In this document: one piece after another, positions 11,901 through 21,449 of the stretch
Layout of the letters: the number at the start of each line of letters is the position of its first letter
Position numbering within the stretch: position 1 is the stretch's first letter
Assembly (NCBI GenBank): GCA_024349245.1
Contig: JALDNG010000945.1
Coordinates: 1-64,000 of the forward strand
Source: Neodontobutis hainanensis
Lineage: Eukaryota > Chordata > Actinopteri > Gobiiformes > Odontobutidae
Length of the DNA stretch: 64,000 bases
Direction of reading: 5' to 3'
The notes under the pieces: generated by a model
Seen by the model: only the letters and a program-made list of their open reading frames with translations
What the model was told of the DNA's origin: nothing
The model's database searches: none
Position numbers and translations under genes: made by a program

Positions 11901-14218
11901 TAGTTAGTTTGCAATACTCAAGCTTAGAACCCACATTCCAGTGTATTGTGCCTGTGTCTGAGCAGAGCCATGTAGCAGCTGCATTTGGCCAAAACATGGT
12001 ATTTTGGAGCTCTAAATGGCACTGTCATGTGTTCCCAGTGGAAATGCTTGTGTCTGGGCCCTTTGGGCAAGGTTTTAGATGTTTTGTGTAAAAAATGGCC
12101 TTCTCTCGAGCTGAAAAGCATTTTAAAGCAATAAAAAGAAAACTGGCATTACTTTTGAACCGAAGGTGATGGAGGGGAAATTCCAAGTGCCTCTTGTAGC
12201 TTGGCCCTGGCCCTACAAGGCACAGCTGGTTTGAATGCAATTGGACTTTTAGTTAGTTTGCAATACTCAAGCTTAGAACCCACATTCCAGTGTATTGTGC
12301 CTGTGTCTGAGCAGAGCCATGTAGCAGGTGCATTTGGCCAAAATAGGTCTTTGGAGCTCTAAATGGCACTGTCATGTGTTCCCAGTGGAAATGCTTGTGT
12401 CTGGGCCCTTTGGGCAAGGTTTTAGGTGTTTCTTGTGAAAAGGTCAAAAATGGCCTTCTCTCGAGCTGAAAAGCATTTTAAAGCAATAAAAAGAAAACTG
12501 GCATTACTTTTGAACCGAAGGTGATGGAGGGAAATTCCAAGTGCCTCTTGTAGCTTGGCCCTGGCCCTACAAGGCACAGCTGGTTTGATTGCAATTGGAC
12601 TTTTAGTTAGTTTGCAATACTCAAGCTTAGAACCCACATTCCAGTGTATTGTGCCTGTGTCTGAGCAGAGCCATGTAGCAGCTGCATTTGGCCAAAACAT
12701 GGTATTTTGGAGCTCTAAATGGCACTGTCATGTGTTCCCAGTGGAAATGCTTGTGTCTGGGCCCTTTGGGCAAGGTTTTAGGTGTTTTGTGTGAAAAGGT
12801 CAAAATGGCCTTCTCTCGAGCTGAAAAGCATTTTAAAGCAATAAAACAAAACTGGCATTACTTTTGAACCGAAGGTGATGGAGGGAAATTCCAAATGCCT
12901 CTTGTAGCTTGGCCCTGGCCCTACAAGGCACAGCTGGTTTGAATGCAATTGACTTTTAGTTAGTTTGCAATACTCAAGCTTAGAACCCACATTCCAGTGT
13001 ATTGTGCCTGTGTCTGAGCAGAGCCATGTAGCAGCTGCATTTGGCCAAAACATGGTATTTTGGAGCTCTAAATGGCACTGTCATGTGTTCCCAGTGGAAA
13101 TGCTTGTGTCTGGGCCCTTTGGGCAAGGTTTTAGGTGTTTCTTGTTAAAATGTCAAAATGGCCTTCTCTTGAGCTGAAAAGCATTTTAAAGCAATAAAAA
13201 GAAAACTGGCATTATTTTTGAACCGAAGGTGATGGAGGGGAAATTCCAAGTGCCTCTTGTAGCTTGGCCCTGGCCCTACAAGGCACAGCTGGTTTGAATG
13301 CAATTGGACTTTTAGTTAGTTTGCAATACTCAAGCTTAGAACCCACATTCCAGTGTATTGTGCCTGTGTCTGAGCAGAGCCATGTAGCAGCTGCATTTGG
13401 CCAAAACATGGTATTTTGGAGCTCTAAATGGCACTGTCATGTGTTCCCAGTGGAAATGCTTGTGTCTGGGCCCTTTGGGCAAGGTTTTAGGTGTTTCTGT
13501 GAAAAGGTCAAAATGGCCTTCTCTCGAGCTGAAAAGCATTTTAAAGCAATAAAAGAAAACTGGCATTACTTTTGAACCGAAGGTGATGGAGGGAAATTCC
13601 AAGTGCCTCTTGTAGCTTGGCCCTGGCCCTACAAGGCACAGCTGGTTTGAATGCAATTGACTTTTATTTAGTTTGCAATACTCAAGCTTAGAACCCACAT
13701 TCCAGTGTATTGTGCCTGTGTATGAGCAGAGCCATGTAGCAGCTGCATTTGGCCAAAACATGGTCTTTTGGAGCTCTAAATGGCACTGTCATGTGTTCCC
13801 AGTGGAAATGCTTGTGTCTGGGCCCTTTGGGCAAGGTTTTAGGTGTTTTGTGTGAAAAGGTCTAAAATGGCCTTCTCTCGAGCTGAAAAGCATTTTAAAG
13901 CAATAAAAGAAAACTGGCATTACTTTTGAACCGAAGGTGATGGAGGGGAAATTCCAAGTGCCTCTTGTAGCTTGGCCCTGGCCCTACAAGGCACAGCTGG
14001 TTTGAATGCAATTGGACTTTTAGTTAGTTTGCAATACTCAAGCTTAGAACCCACATTCCAGTGTATTGTGCCTGTGTCTGAGCAGAGCCATGTAGCAGCT
14101 GCATTTGGCCAAAACATGGTCTTTTGGAGCTCTAAATGGCACTGTCATGTGTTCCCAGTGGAAATGCTTGTGTCTGGGCCCTTTGGGCAAGGTTTTAGGT
14201 GTTTTGTGTGAAAAGGTC
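5951..14218. repeat. 355-bp satellite, subfamily B block
   Basis: Copies here mostly carry cagctggtttgaatgc, ggccaaaacatggtattttgg (or ...catggtcttttgg) and aaaatggcc in place of the A-type states. Some units look hybrid: the copy starting near 6,842 has cagctgcttttg, and the copy near 7,590 combines cagctggttt with aacctggtctttt and aaaaacggcc. That pattern fits gene conversion or unequal exchange between subfamilies. Rarer variants recur at multiples of the unit, for example cagctggttttaatgc near 9,043, 10,460 and 11,878, which are four units apart. Confidence 0.82.
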
Positions 14219-14810
14219 CCTTAACAATGTGGTAGCCTCTCCAATTTTAACCACACGCTTCCACATACTGTGTCGAGAAAAAGGAGACCACATTTCTCTT
14301 GATCGGACTCGGGAAGTGATTGCCAGCGCCCCACTAGGTGAATACATTGACAAAATGGGCATGTGGGAATCCTAAATTTTTCACCCTGGCTCCTGGAGTA
14401 GCCCTGAATCACATATCCCAAGCGCAGAGCTCTAGAGCAAAGGGGAAAAGAATTATGATCAAAAAGACACCTTTCTTGTCAGGGCATATAGCTCAGACCT
14501 TAGTTGACCTTTTGACCCCTTACCAATGTCGTAGCCTCTCCAAATTTTCCACGCTGGCTCCTGGGGCCACCCAGAACGACATATCAAAGGTTGCTGGCTT
14601 TAGAGCAAAGGGAAAAAGTTTCAGCCTCCTAAAGACACAGCTTATAACGGGTTTTGACCATTGACCCCTGAACACTATTTGACCCCTTAACATTGTCGTA
14701 GCCTCTCCAAATTTTGCACGCTGGCTCCTAGGGCCACCCAGAACGACATATCAAAGACGACATTTCACTTGATCGGACCTCGGAAGTGACCGCCAGCATG
14801 CATTTATGTA
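14219..14810. repeat. Second satellite (~165-bp monomers), block 1
   Basis: The block starts abruptly after the aaaaggtc of the 355-bp satellite. It contains monomers opening ttaacaatgtggtagcc (14,221), ttaccaatgtcgtagcc (about 14,520) and ttaacattgtcgtagcc (about 14,687), each ending in a tttgacccc-like phrase. Internal phrases such as ggctcctgg, gccacccagaacgacatatc and gatcggacctcgg are shared with the blocks at 41,214 and 61,937. The last monomer is a hybrid that switches from the 'gacatatcaaaga' monomer into 'cgacatttcacttgatcgg', and it ends at gcatttatgtaatg. The same switch and end occur in the other two blocks. Confidence 0.92.
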
Positions 14811-15329
14811 ATGTTATCACCTCAAAAAAACTTGATGCAGTTAGTGAAGGTTTGGAGTCTGGACCTAATGGATTCATTTAATGTTTCATTGTTTATGTAT
14901 GGGCCAAAGTACTCAGTAGAAAACAAGAAGAAAGTTATTATTCTAAATTTTCTTTATGGAATAGTAAAGTTGGCAACTTGGTGTACTAGAAAAAAACAAA
15001 GTTGAAGAAAGTGCCTATTGATCCTATTTTATTGACAAAATGTTTTGTAAAAAGGTTAAAGGTAGACCATCTTTTTATAGCATAACACAGAATGTTTAGT
15101 CTTTTTTCATTTTTGGGGCTTTAAAACTTTATGTGTGAGCCTGATGGGAATGAAAGTTTTAATCTAAACATTCTCTAATGTGAATATGAATGAAAATAAA
15201 AGTGGAATTTGTAAATGGGGAGATTTTGGGAAAAAAAATGAAAAGATTTTTTTGAGGTTGTAAATATTTATGTAAAAACTCCCAATTGTTATTTTAGTAA
15301 TAAAGGCATTGTCAAATGTCAAAATGTCT
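14811..15329 (+). pseudogene. Tx1/L1-like LINE C-terminal and 3' UTR fragment
   Basis: Translation from about 14,830 gives a stretch ending FLYGIVKLATWCTRKKQ before a stop near 15,003. A further frame at about 15,020-15,110 reads DPILLTKCFVKRLKVDHLFY. The order 'hydrophobic LxGxxKLAxWxxRKxK' followed by a basic KxRhxVxxxFY segment resembles the C-terminus of Tx1-group LINE ORF2 proteins. This is recalled family knowledge and was not searched. Stop codons interrupt the frame and the reverse-transcriptase core is absent, so this is a 5'-truncated dead copy. The AT-rich tail (15,110-15,329) holds aataaaagtgg and aataaaggc and ends in a short gtcaaatgtcaaaatgtc motif where the 27-bp minisatellite begins. 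A shorter copy lies at 42,890-43,067. The identification is moderate, and that it is a truncated repeat is firm. Confidence 0.55.
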
Positions 15330-17961
15330 CTGCCTCCTCTGATCTCTCTCTGGCCTCTGCCTCCTCTGGTCTCTTTGTGGCCTCTGCCTTCTCTGGTCTC
15401 TCTCTGGCCTCTGCCACATCTAGTCTCTCTGCCTTCTCTGTCTCCTCTTGTCTCTCTGTGTCCTCTATCTGCTCTGGTCTCTCTGTTGCCTCTGCCTCCT
15501 CTGGTCTCTTTGTGTCCTCTGCCTTCTCTGGTCTCTAAGCCTCCTCTGCATCCTCTCATCTCTGCCTCCTCTGGTCTCTCTGTCTTTCTGCCTGCTCTGA
15601 TCTCTCGGTGGCCTCTGCCTCCTCTGGTCTCTGCCTCGCCTCCTCTGGTCACTCTGTGGCCGCTGCCTCCTTTGGTCTCTCTGTTGCATCTGCCTTTTCT
15701 GGTCTCTCTGCCTCCTCCTCCTCTTCTGGTCTCTCTGTGGCCTTTGCTTCCTCTGGTCTCTTTGTGGCCTCTGCCTTCTCTGGTCTCTCTGCCTCCTCTG
15801 CATCCTCTGGTCTCTCTGCCTCCTCTGGTCTCTCTGTCTTTCTGCCTCCTCTGAACTCTCGATGGCCTCTGCCCCTCTGGTCTCACTGTGGCCTCTGCTT
15901 CCTCTGGTCTCTCTGTGGCCTCATGCCTTCTCTGGTCTCTTTGTGGCCTCTGCCTTCTCTCGTCTCTCTGCCTCCTCTGGTCTCTCTGTCTTTCTGCCTC
16001 CTCTGAACTCTCGATGGCCTCTGCCCCCTCTGCTCTCACTGTGGCCTCTGCCTCCTCTGGTCTCTCTCTGGCCTCTGCCTCCTCTGGTCTCTTTGTCCCC
16101 TCTTCCTCCCCTGCTCTAACTGCCTCCTCTGGTCTCTCTCTGGCCTTTGCCTCCTCTGGTCTCACTGTGGCCTCTGCCTTCTCTGATCTCTCTGTGGCCA
16201 CTGCCTCCCCTGGTCTCTCTGTATCATCTGCCTTTTCTGTTCTCTCTGCCTCCTCTGCCTCCTCTTGTCTCTCTATGGCCTCTGCCTCATCTGGACTCTC
16301 TGCCTCCTCTGGTCTTTCTGTGGCCTCTGCCTCCTCTGGTCTCTCTGCCTAATCTGCTTCCTCTGGTCTCTCTGTGGCCTCTGCCTTCTCTGGTCTCTCT
16401 GTCTCCTCTGCCTCCTCTGGTCTCTCTACCTCCTATGCCTCCTCTGGTCTGTCTGTGTCCTCTGCCTCCTCTCGTCTCTCTGTGGCCTCTGCCTCCTCTG
16501 GTCTCTCTGTCTCCTATAACTCCACTGGTCTCTCAGTGGCCTTTGACTCCACTCGTCTCTCTGTGGCCTCTGCCTCCCTGCTCTCTCTCTGGCCTCTGCC
16601 TCCACTAGTCTTTCTGACTTATATGTCTCCTCTAGTCTCTCTGTCGCCTCTGCCTCCTCTGGTCTCTCTGTGGCCTCTGCCTCCTCTAATCTCTCTGCCT
16701 TCTCTGCCTCCTCTGGTCTCTCTATGGCCTCTGCCTTTACTGGACTCTGTATGGCCTCTGCCTCCACTGGTCTCTCTGTGACTTATGCCTCGTCTGGTCT
16801 CTCTCTGGCCTCTGCCTCCTCTGGTCTCTCTGCCTCCTCTGCCCTCTCTGCTCTCTCTGTGGCCTCTGACTCCTCTGGACTCTCTTCCTCCTCTGGTCTT
16901 TCTGTGGCCTCTGCTTCCTCTAGTCTCCTGCCCTGCCTCTCTCTGAACTCTCGGTGGCCTCTGCCTTCTCGGTCTCTCTGCCCCGTTGCCTCCTCTGGTT
17001 ACTCTGTGGCCTATGCCTCCTCTGGTCACTCTGCGGCCTCTGCCTCCTCTGGTTACTCTGTGGCCTATGCCTCCTCTGGTCTCTCTGCGGCCTCTGCCTC
17101 CTCTGGTCTCTCTGTGAACTTTGCCTCGTCTGATCTCTCTGTGGCCTCTGCCTCCTCTCGTCTCTCTGTGTCGCCTGCCTCCACTGGTCTCTCTGCCTTC
17201 TCTGCCTCCTCTGCTCTCTCTACCTCCTCTGGTCTCTCTGTGAACTCTGCCTCTTCTGGTCTCTCTGTGGCCTTTGCCTCCTCTGGATTCTCTGTGGCCT
17301 CTGCCTCCTCTGGTCTCTCTGTCTCCTATGCCTCCACTGGTCTCTCAGTGGCCTTTGACTCCACTCGTCTCTCTGTGGCCTCTGCCTCCTCTGCTCTCTC
17401 TCTGGCCTCTACCTCCACTAGTCTCTCTGACTTATCTGTCTCCTCTAGTCTCTCTGTCGCCTCTTCCTCCTCTGGTCTCTCTGTGGCCTCTGCCTCCTCT
17501 AGTCTCTCTGCCTTCTCTGCCTCCTCTTGTCTCTCTGTGTCCTCTGCCTCCTCTCGTCTCTCTGTGGCCTCTGCCTCCTCTGGTCTCTCTGTCTCCTATG
17601 CCTCCACTGGTCTCTCAGTGGCCTTTGACTCCACTCGTCTCTCTGTGGCCTCTGCCTCCCCTGCTCTCTCTCTGGCCTCTGCCTCCACTAGTCTCTCTGA
17701 CTTATCTGTCTCCTCTAGTCTCTCTGTCGCCTCTGCCTCCTCTGGTCTCTCTATGGCCTCTGCCTTTACTGGACTCTGTGTGGCCTCTGCCTCCACTGGT
17801 CTCTCTGTGACTTATGCCTCCTCTGGTCTGTCTCTGGCCTCTGCCTCCTCTGGTCTCTCTGCCTCCTCTGCCCTCTCTGCTCTCTCTATGGCCTCTGACT
17901 CCTCTGGACTCTCTTCCTCCTCTGGTCTTTCTGTGGCCTCTGCTTCCTCTAGTTTTCCTGC
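15330..17961. repeat. 27-bp minisatellite, segment I
   Basis: Tandem units are built from the nonamers CTCTGCCTC, CTCTGGTCT and CTCTGTGGC. The consensus + strand has no A. Variant units insert an extra CTCTGCCTC or replace CTCTGTGGC with CTCTGTCTC. All six frames lack stops in the consensus, which explains long open frames such as 16,670-18,019 (+). That frame opens at GTG, has an in-frame ATG at 16,724, and runs into the L2 boundary. The segment is cut at its right end by the L2 insertion. The phrase tatctgctctggtctc near 15,465 recurs near 40,497 and 61,110. Confidence 0.95.
17949..17961. repeat. Candidate L2 target-site duplication, left copy
   Basis: ctagttttcctgc here matches ctagtctccctgc at 25,840-25,852 in 11 of 13 positions, on either side of the L2 copy. 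Because both lie in the low-complexity array, similarity by chance is possible. An undisturbed relative of the flanks, with ctagtctcctgccctgcc leading to gaactctcggtgg, is visible at 16,920-16,960. Confidence 0.4.
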
Positions 17962-18169
17962 TTCTGAAGAGTGCAGTCGCACCTCTGCTTGCTCCTGCCA
18001 GCTTTACTTTTCTCTTTAGTTATCTCCACATTTAGGATCAACTTTTTACATTGCTTTTTACTTTCTTTTAACTGGATTTTTATGTTTTTATGTTCTTACT
18101 TATTTTTTACTTTTTAAACAACACGTTGGACCTGTTGAGCGACTGGAGTCTTAGTATCTATTTTTCAAC

Positions 18170-18499
18170 ATGTCTGGGATAAAAACAACTACTGCAAACT
18201 CTTTCTGCCAAAATTGTTGGAAATACCAACAAGAAATCAGTGTGCTACAAACAAAGATTTTTGCTTTGGAATCTGAAAGAGGACTTCAGGATACAATCCC
18301 GATCACACAATGTGGTAAGACTGTGAATTTAAACTTCCCAAAGCTGAACAAAGCAAAGGGATTTAAACAAAATGATGGCACCTGGCATAAACTTGGTGCC
18401 CAGCCAAAGCAGCACTGGATAAGAAAAAAGAATGCTGGCATCACAAGAGCACTTGTAGCATCACCAGACATCCAGCTAAAAACAGATTTGAATCACTGA
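18170..18499 (+). pseudogene. L2 ORF1, N-terminal part (broken)
   Basis: A true ATG at 18,170 opens 109 codons. Near the N-terminus is CQNCWKYQQEISVLQTKIFALE, a Cys pair followed by a heptad-like stretch, as expected for the start of an L2-type ORF1 RNA-binding protein. The frame stops at TGA (18,497-18,499). An adjacent frame continues with FESLMNEPENSS, so a one-base loss in the A-run near 18,478-18,483 probably caused the stop. The product would be the nucleic-acid-binding partner of the L2 ORF2 protein, and this copy cannot make it intact. No host function is implied. Confidence 0.65.
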
Positions 18500-18584
18500 T
18501 GAATGAACCAGAAAACTCTTCTTTAACTGTAAAACATGGAGGAAATAAAACTTTGTCTATGGAAAACGGGATACACAAAAATCT

Positions 18585-19052
18585 GTGGAAAAGCACCAGG
18601 CTAACAGAGACAGAGAATCTATGCCAAAAGTGAAGGACAGAGATATCCTGTTGCTGGGAGACGGTGCTGTCAGGGACATAAACTATAGTTGTTTTGTTAC
18701 ATGCAGCTATCCAAGTGCTATGGTCCCTGATATAACAGCACTCCTGTCCAAACACACAGGCATTAAACAGCTGATTGTACATGTGGGTGCAGTTGACACC
18801 AGGAAGGGAGAATCAGAGGTTTTAAAAAAGGATTTCTCCATGCTTTTAAATAAACTTGAAAATCTGGAAGTGCAATCCTTTATCAGTGGACCACTCCCAA
18901 ACATTGACAGAAGGATCAATGAATTCAGTCGGCTGCTTGCATTAAATACATGGCTGTCCAAGACCTGCGAGACAAGAGGAGTACACTTTATTGATAACTT
19001 CAACTTGTTTTGGCAACGGTGGACCTGTTTAAAGGAAAGGGCCCACACCTGA
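18585..19052 (+). pseudogene. L2 ORF1, SGNH/GDSL-esterase-like domain (catalytically degenerate)
   Basis: The frame is open from a GTG at 18,585, with the first ATG at 18,621. Reading from the ATG, DILLLGDGAVRDIN corresponds to SGNH block I, LIVHVGAVDTRKGE to block III, and FISGPLPNIDRRINEF, NTWLSKTCETRGVHFIDNF to the C-terminal part. Esterase domains of this kind are known in ORF1 of CR1/L2-group LINEs. The block I serine is replaced (GDG instead of GDS) and the block III asparagine is replaced (AVD instead of xND), so the domain should be inactive. After 19,030 the frame shifts: an adjacent frame reads GPHLNRGGVRRLTDNLL, where the D-x-x-H-type end would lie. Position, order and spacing fit a single decayed ORF1 with the upstream part. 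Confidence 0.7.
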
Positions 19053-19624
19053 ACAGAGGAGGGGTCAGGAGGCTAACAGATAATCTCCTGCACTCCTGAG
19101 ACACCTAAATGGTTCTGGTCGCACTCTTAAACAAAGAAAGAGTCTTCTGAGAAGCCATCAGCCACTGAATGAGAAAAACACTCCAGCCTCACCAACCAAA
19201 GATCCTCCTCTGACTGGACCACCATCAACACCTGCACTACTGAAATGGACCCCAATAGGACCCTGGACCCCAGTAACATCAACACCTTCTGGACCTCACC
19301 ATCTCTGTCCCATCCCCGGATTCACTAATGGGATTTCCAGATCACCTGGAAATGTTGGTAAAATCTGGAACTAAGTTGATACCCTCACACCTAACTTGGC
19401 CAGGTCACGGGTTCTATCATCTCCATCTTGGCCAGAACAAATGAGACCCCGATAGGTGTCCAATGCACCCCTGTCAGACCCTCCACCCTCCCAGACCAGC
19501 TCCAAAAGCCTTGACTAGCATCAAGGCTACTATCAGCGATTAGGACACTGAGGGCCTCTGCTGTTCCAGGACTTTTTGTCATCATAAAACACTTATCAAC
19601 CCGAGGCCCTGTGAGAGAACACTC

Positions 19625-20120
19625 CCCCCCAGCTCCATAGCTACAGTCAGAAGTCGCAGATTGAGAAGAGAGGAGGGCTGGAGCTGGAGGGGGCGCTGTT
19701 CTGTGGCGACCTGCAGCTGTGTGCGTGAGCGTGTCGGTCTGTTTTAACGTTTAACGTCTTTTAGCAGTCTTTTAGCCACCTGGAAGATGATATTTTTATG
19801 TTGTTGTTTTTATTAATGACTCCTGAGCACTTGAGGAATGGAAGTCACTTTTTATGCCCTGTTTTTATTGGTTATTTTAAACTTTGTTTGGAGTCAGCAG
19901 TCACAAACATTCAGATACTCGTGATTTCCTACTGGCATTACAATGGAGCTACCTGCACAGTATGTCGGACTCCAGTGTCAATACACAGACTATGAATCTT
20001 CCTCTGGAATTACGAAATTTGCACAACAAAACTCTACAAAACCAGTTAAAAAGGTAGAAAGCGAGGAAAACGGGCGCGTGAAAAACGAACCCGAAGCTGC
20101 AGCGGAAAACCGCATCCCGT
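19625..20120 (+). other. Rex1-like 5' leader
   Basis: This stretch precedes the endonuclease domain. It includes a GC-rich part (ggagctggagggggcgctg, about 19,684) and then AT-rich sequence to 20,030. Short frames at 19,798-19,995 and 19,943-20,155 show no recognisable domain. I see no other gene in it. Confidence 0.5.
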
Positions 20121-20129
20121 GCCCTCAAT

Positions 20130-21021
20130 CATCATGGCTAACACGCAGTCTCTGAGGAATAAAATAGACGAACTACAGGGAAATGTGAGCCATCTGCGGA
20201 CTACAGGGATGTGTGTCTTATGGCTTTACGGAGACCTGGTTAAATGAAGCGGACGCGACTCAGCGTTGGAAATAAGCGGCTTTGGCGCTCCTCTGCGCCT
20301 GGATCGGGACCGAGAGGTGACACACAAAACACTGGGAGGAGGGGTATGTCTCTACATAAACCAGAGATGGTGCAGTAACATTACTGTAAGAGAGCAGATG
20401 TGTCTCCCGGACATCGAACTCCTGTCCGTGTCTTTAAGGCCGCTTTATCTCCCGAGAGAGTTCCCCCAGATATTTGTGACTGTTGTTTATATCCACCCTA
20501 AGGCTGATGCTAAGTCTGCGGCTGACATTGTTTTTAAAACTATAAATAAGCTTCAGTCTATCTCACCTGCTGCTCCCAATTTTATACTCGGCGATTTTAA
20601 CCACTGTAATTTAAAGAAAACCCTGAACAGTTTTTATCAGTATGTCAAATGTCCAACACGTCACAATAAAACCCTGGACCTGTGCTACGGCTCCATTAAA
20701 GGGGCTTACATCTCGAAAGCAGGACCTGCACTGGGCTCCTCTGACCACCACACAGTCCACCTTCTGCCCGCCTACACCTCGGTGCTGAGGAGGGAAAAGC
20801 CTGTTAGGAAACAGGTAAAGGTGTGGACTGAGGACAGCTCTCTGGCGCTGCAGGGCTGCTTCGAGTGCACAGACTGGACAGTGTTTCAGAACTCTTGTTC
20901 TGACATAGATGAACTGACTGATGTTGTCTGCAGTTACATCTCCTTCTGTAAAGACTCAGTTCTCCCAAACAGGGAAGTCAAGGTGTATCCTAATAACAAA
21001 CCATGGATTTCAAGGACATGA
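20130..21021 (+). pseudogene. Rex1-like ORF2, apurinic/apyrimidinic-type endonuclease domain
   Basis: The longest open part is 20,266-21,021, starting at TTG. The true N-terminus lies upstream in other frames: MANTQSLRNKIDELQ at about 20,132, then an ETWLNEAD-type segment near 20,230 after a base loss in gctttacg. In the main frame LGGGVCLYINQRWC, FILGDFNHC (about 20,578) and GSSDHHTVHLLP (about 20,732) correspond to conserved endonuclease motifs, including the GDFN aspartate and asparagine and the SDH active-site histidine. The enzyme would nick target DNA for target-primed reverse transcription. Catalytic motifs are present but the frame is broken upstream, and downstream at 21,019-21,021. 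Confidence 0.78.
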
Positions 21022-21449
21022 AAGATCTGCTTATCAAAAGGAAAACTGTATTTAACGAAGGTGATGTGAATGCAGAAAGGGTTGTGAGAAAGGAGATCAG
21101 GGCTGAAATTAAAAAGCCAAATTGAGATATAAGGATTAAGATTGAGGCTGAACTAAGAAGTAACAACTTAAAAAGAACCTGGAATGGTATGAAAACAATG
21201 ATTGGGTCACATGATAAAGTCAGCAGAGTTGCACTTGATGGTTTTAATTCTGATAAACACTTGGCAGATGAACTAAATGTATTTTATACACGGTTCAACA
21301 CAGTGGATTTTAATGATAAGATTGACGACATCAGGGCAATGACTCGAGCCTCTCCATCAGTGTCTATTGAGGTAAACACTGTGCCTAAATTGTTCACACC
21401 AAACCCAAAAGCCCAGGGCCAGACAACATCTGTGGACAGACATTAAAAA
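21022..21449 (+). pseudogene. Rex1-like ORF2, linker between endonuclease and reverse transcriptase
   Basis: This continues ORF2 in shifted frames. The best piece is 21,189-21,446, beginning MKTMIGSHDK and containing KHLADELNVFYTRFNTVDF, the kind of 'LADxLNxFYxRFD' segment found before the RT domain in LINE ORF2 proteins. Stops at about 21,123 and 21,444 show decay. An adjacent frame after 21,400 carries a partial 'kAxGPDxI' RT-entry motif (cccagggccagacaacatc). Confidence 0.6.

Larger units (their letters stand above)
1..14218. repeat. ~355-bp satellite array, about 40 tandem copies
   Basis: Head-to-tail copies recur every 352-358 bp from the left edge, which starts mid-unit, to a junction at 14,218. 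Each unit holds an A-rich segment with AATAAA (gcaataaaaagaaaactgg), a variable purine run (GATGGAG plus one to four G then AAA), and then cagctg, aagctt, gagctc, gggccc and ctcgag, so PvuII, HindIII, SacI, ApaI and XhoI sites recur with the unit. Copies differ by scattered single substitutions and 1-3 bp indels. A 79-codon frame stays open in most copies, but it begins at TTG and no consistent ATG precedes it. I do not recognise the satellite from memory. Satellite status is certain from the sequence. Function, and whether it is centromeric or heterochromatic, is unknown. Confidence 0.97.
17962..19619 (+). mobile_element. L2 (Maui-type) LINE, 5' part (5' UTR and ORF1)
   Basis: Non-array sequence starts at cttctgaagagtgcagtcgc. 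It contains a 5' leader of about 200 bp, a broken ORF1, and a proline-rich ORF1 tail or linker (19,053-19,619). The matching ORF2 is found after the Rex1-like element at 22,959-25,840, so the L2 is one element split by a later insertion. L2 identity rests on the ORF1 esterase block and on the endonuclease, reverse transcriptase and TTGCC tail of the 3' part. The stretch 19,053-19,619 has no open frame of note. Its translation is proline-rich with several stops. Confidence 0.8.

Noticed and set aside
14219..14810. Short frames in the second satellite (for example 14,338-14,664) as a small gene
   Set aside because: The sequence is made of tandem monomers with equivalents at 41.2 and 61.9 kb in which the frame is not kept, and no protein motif is recognisable.
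16670..18019. A 449-codon + strand frame ending at the L2 boundary
   Set aside because: Same repeat artefact. The last ~20 codons are L2 5' sequence, so the frame predates no selection and simply reads through the junction. An in-frame ATG exists at 16,724 but nothing else supports a gene.
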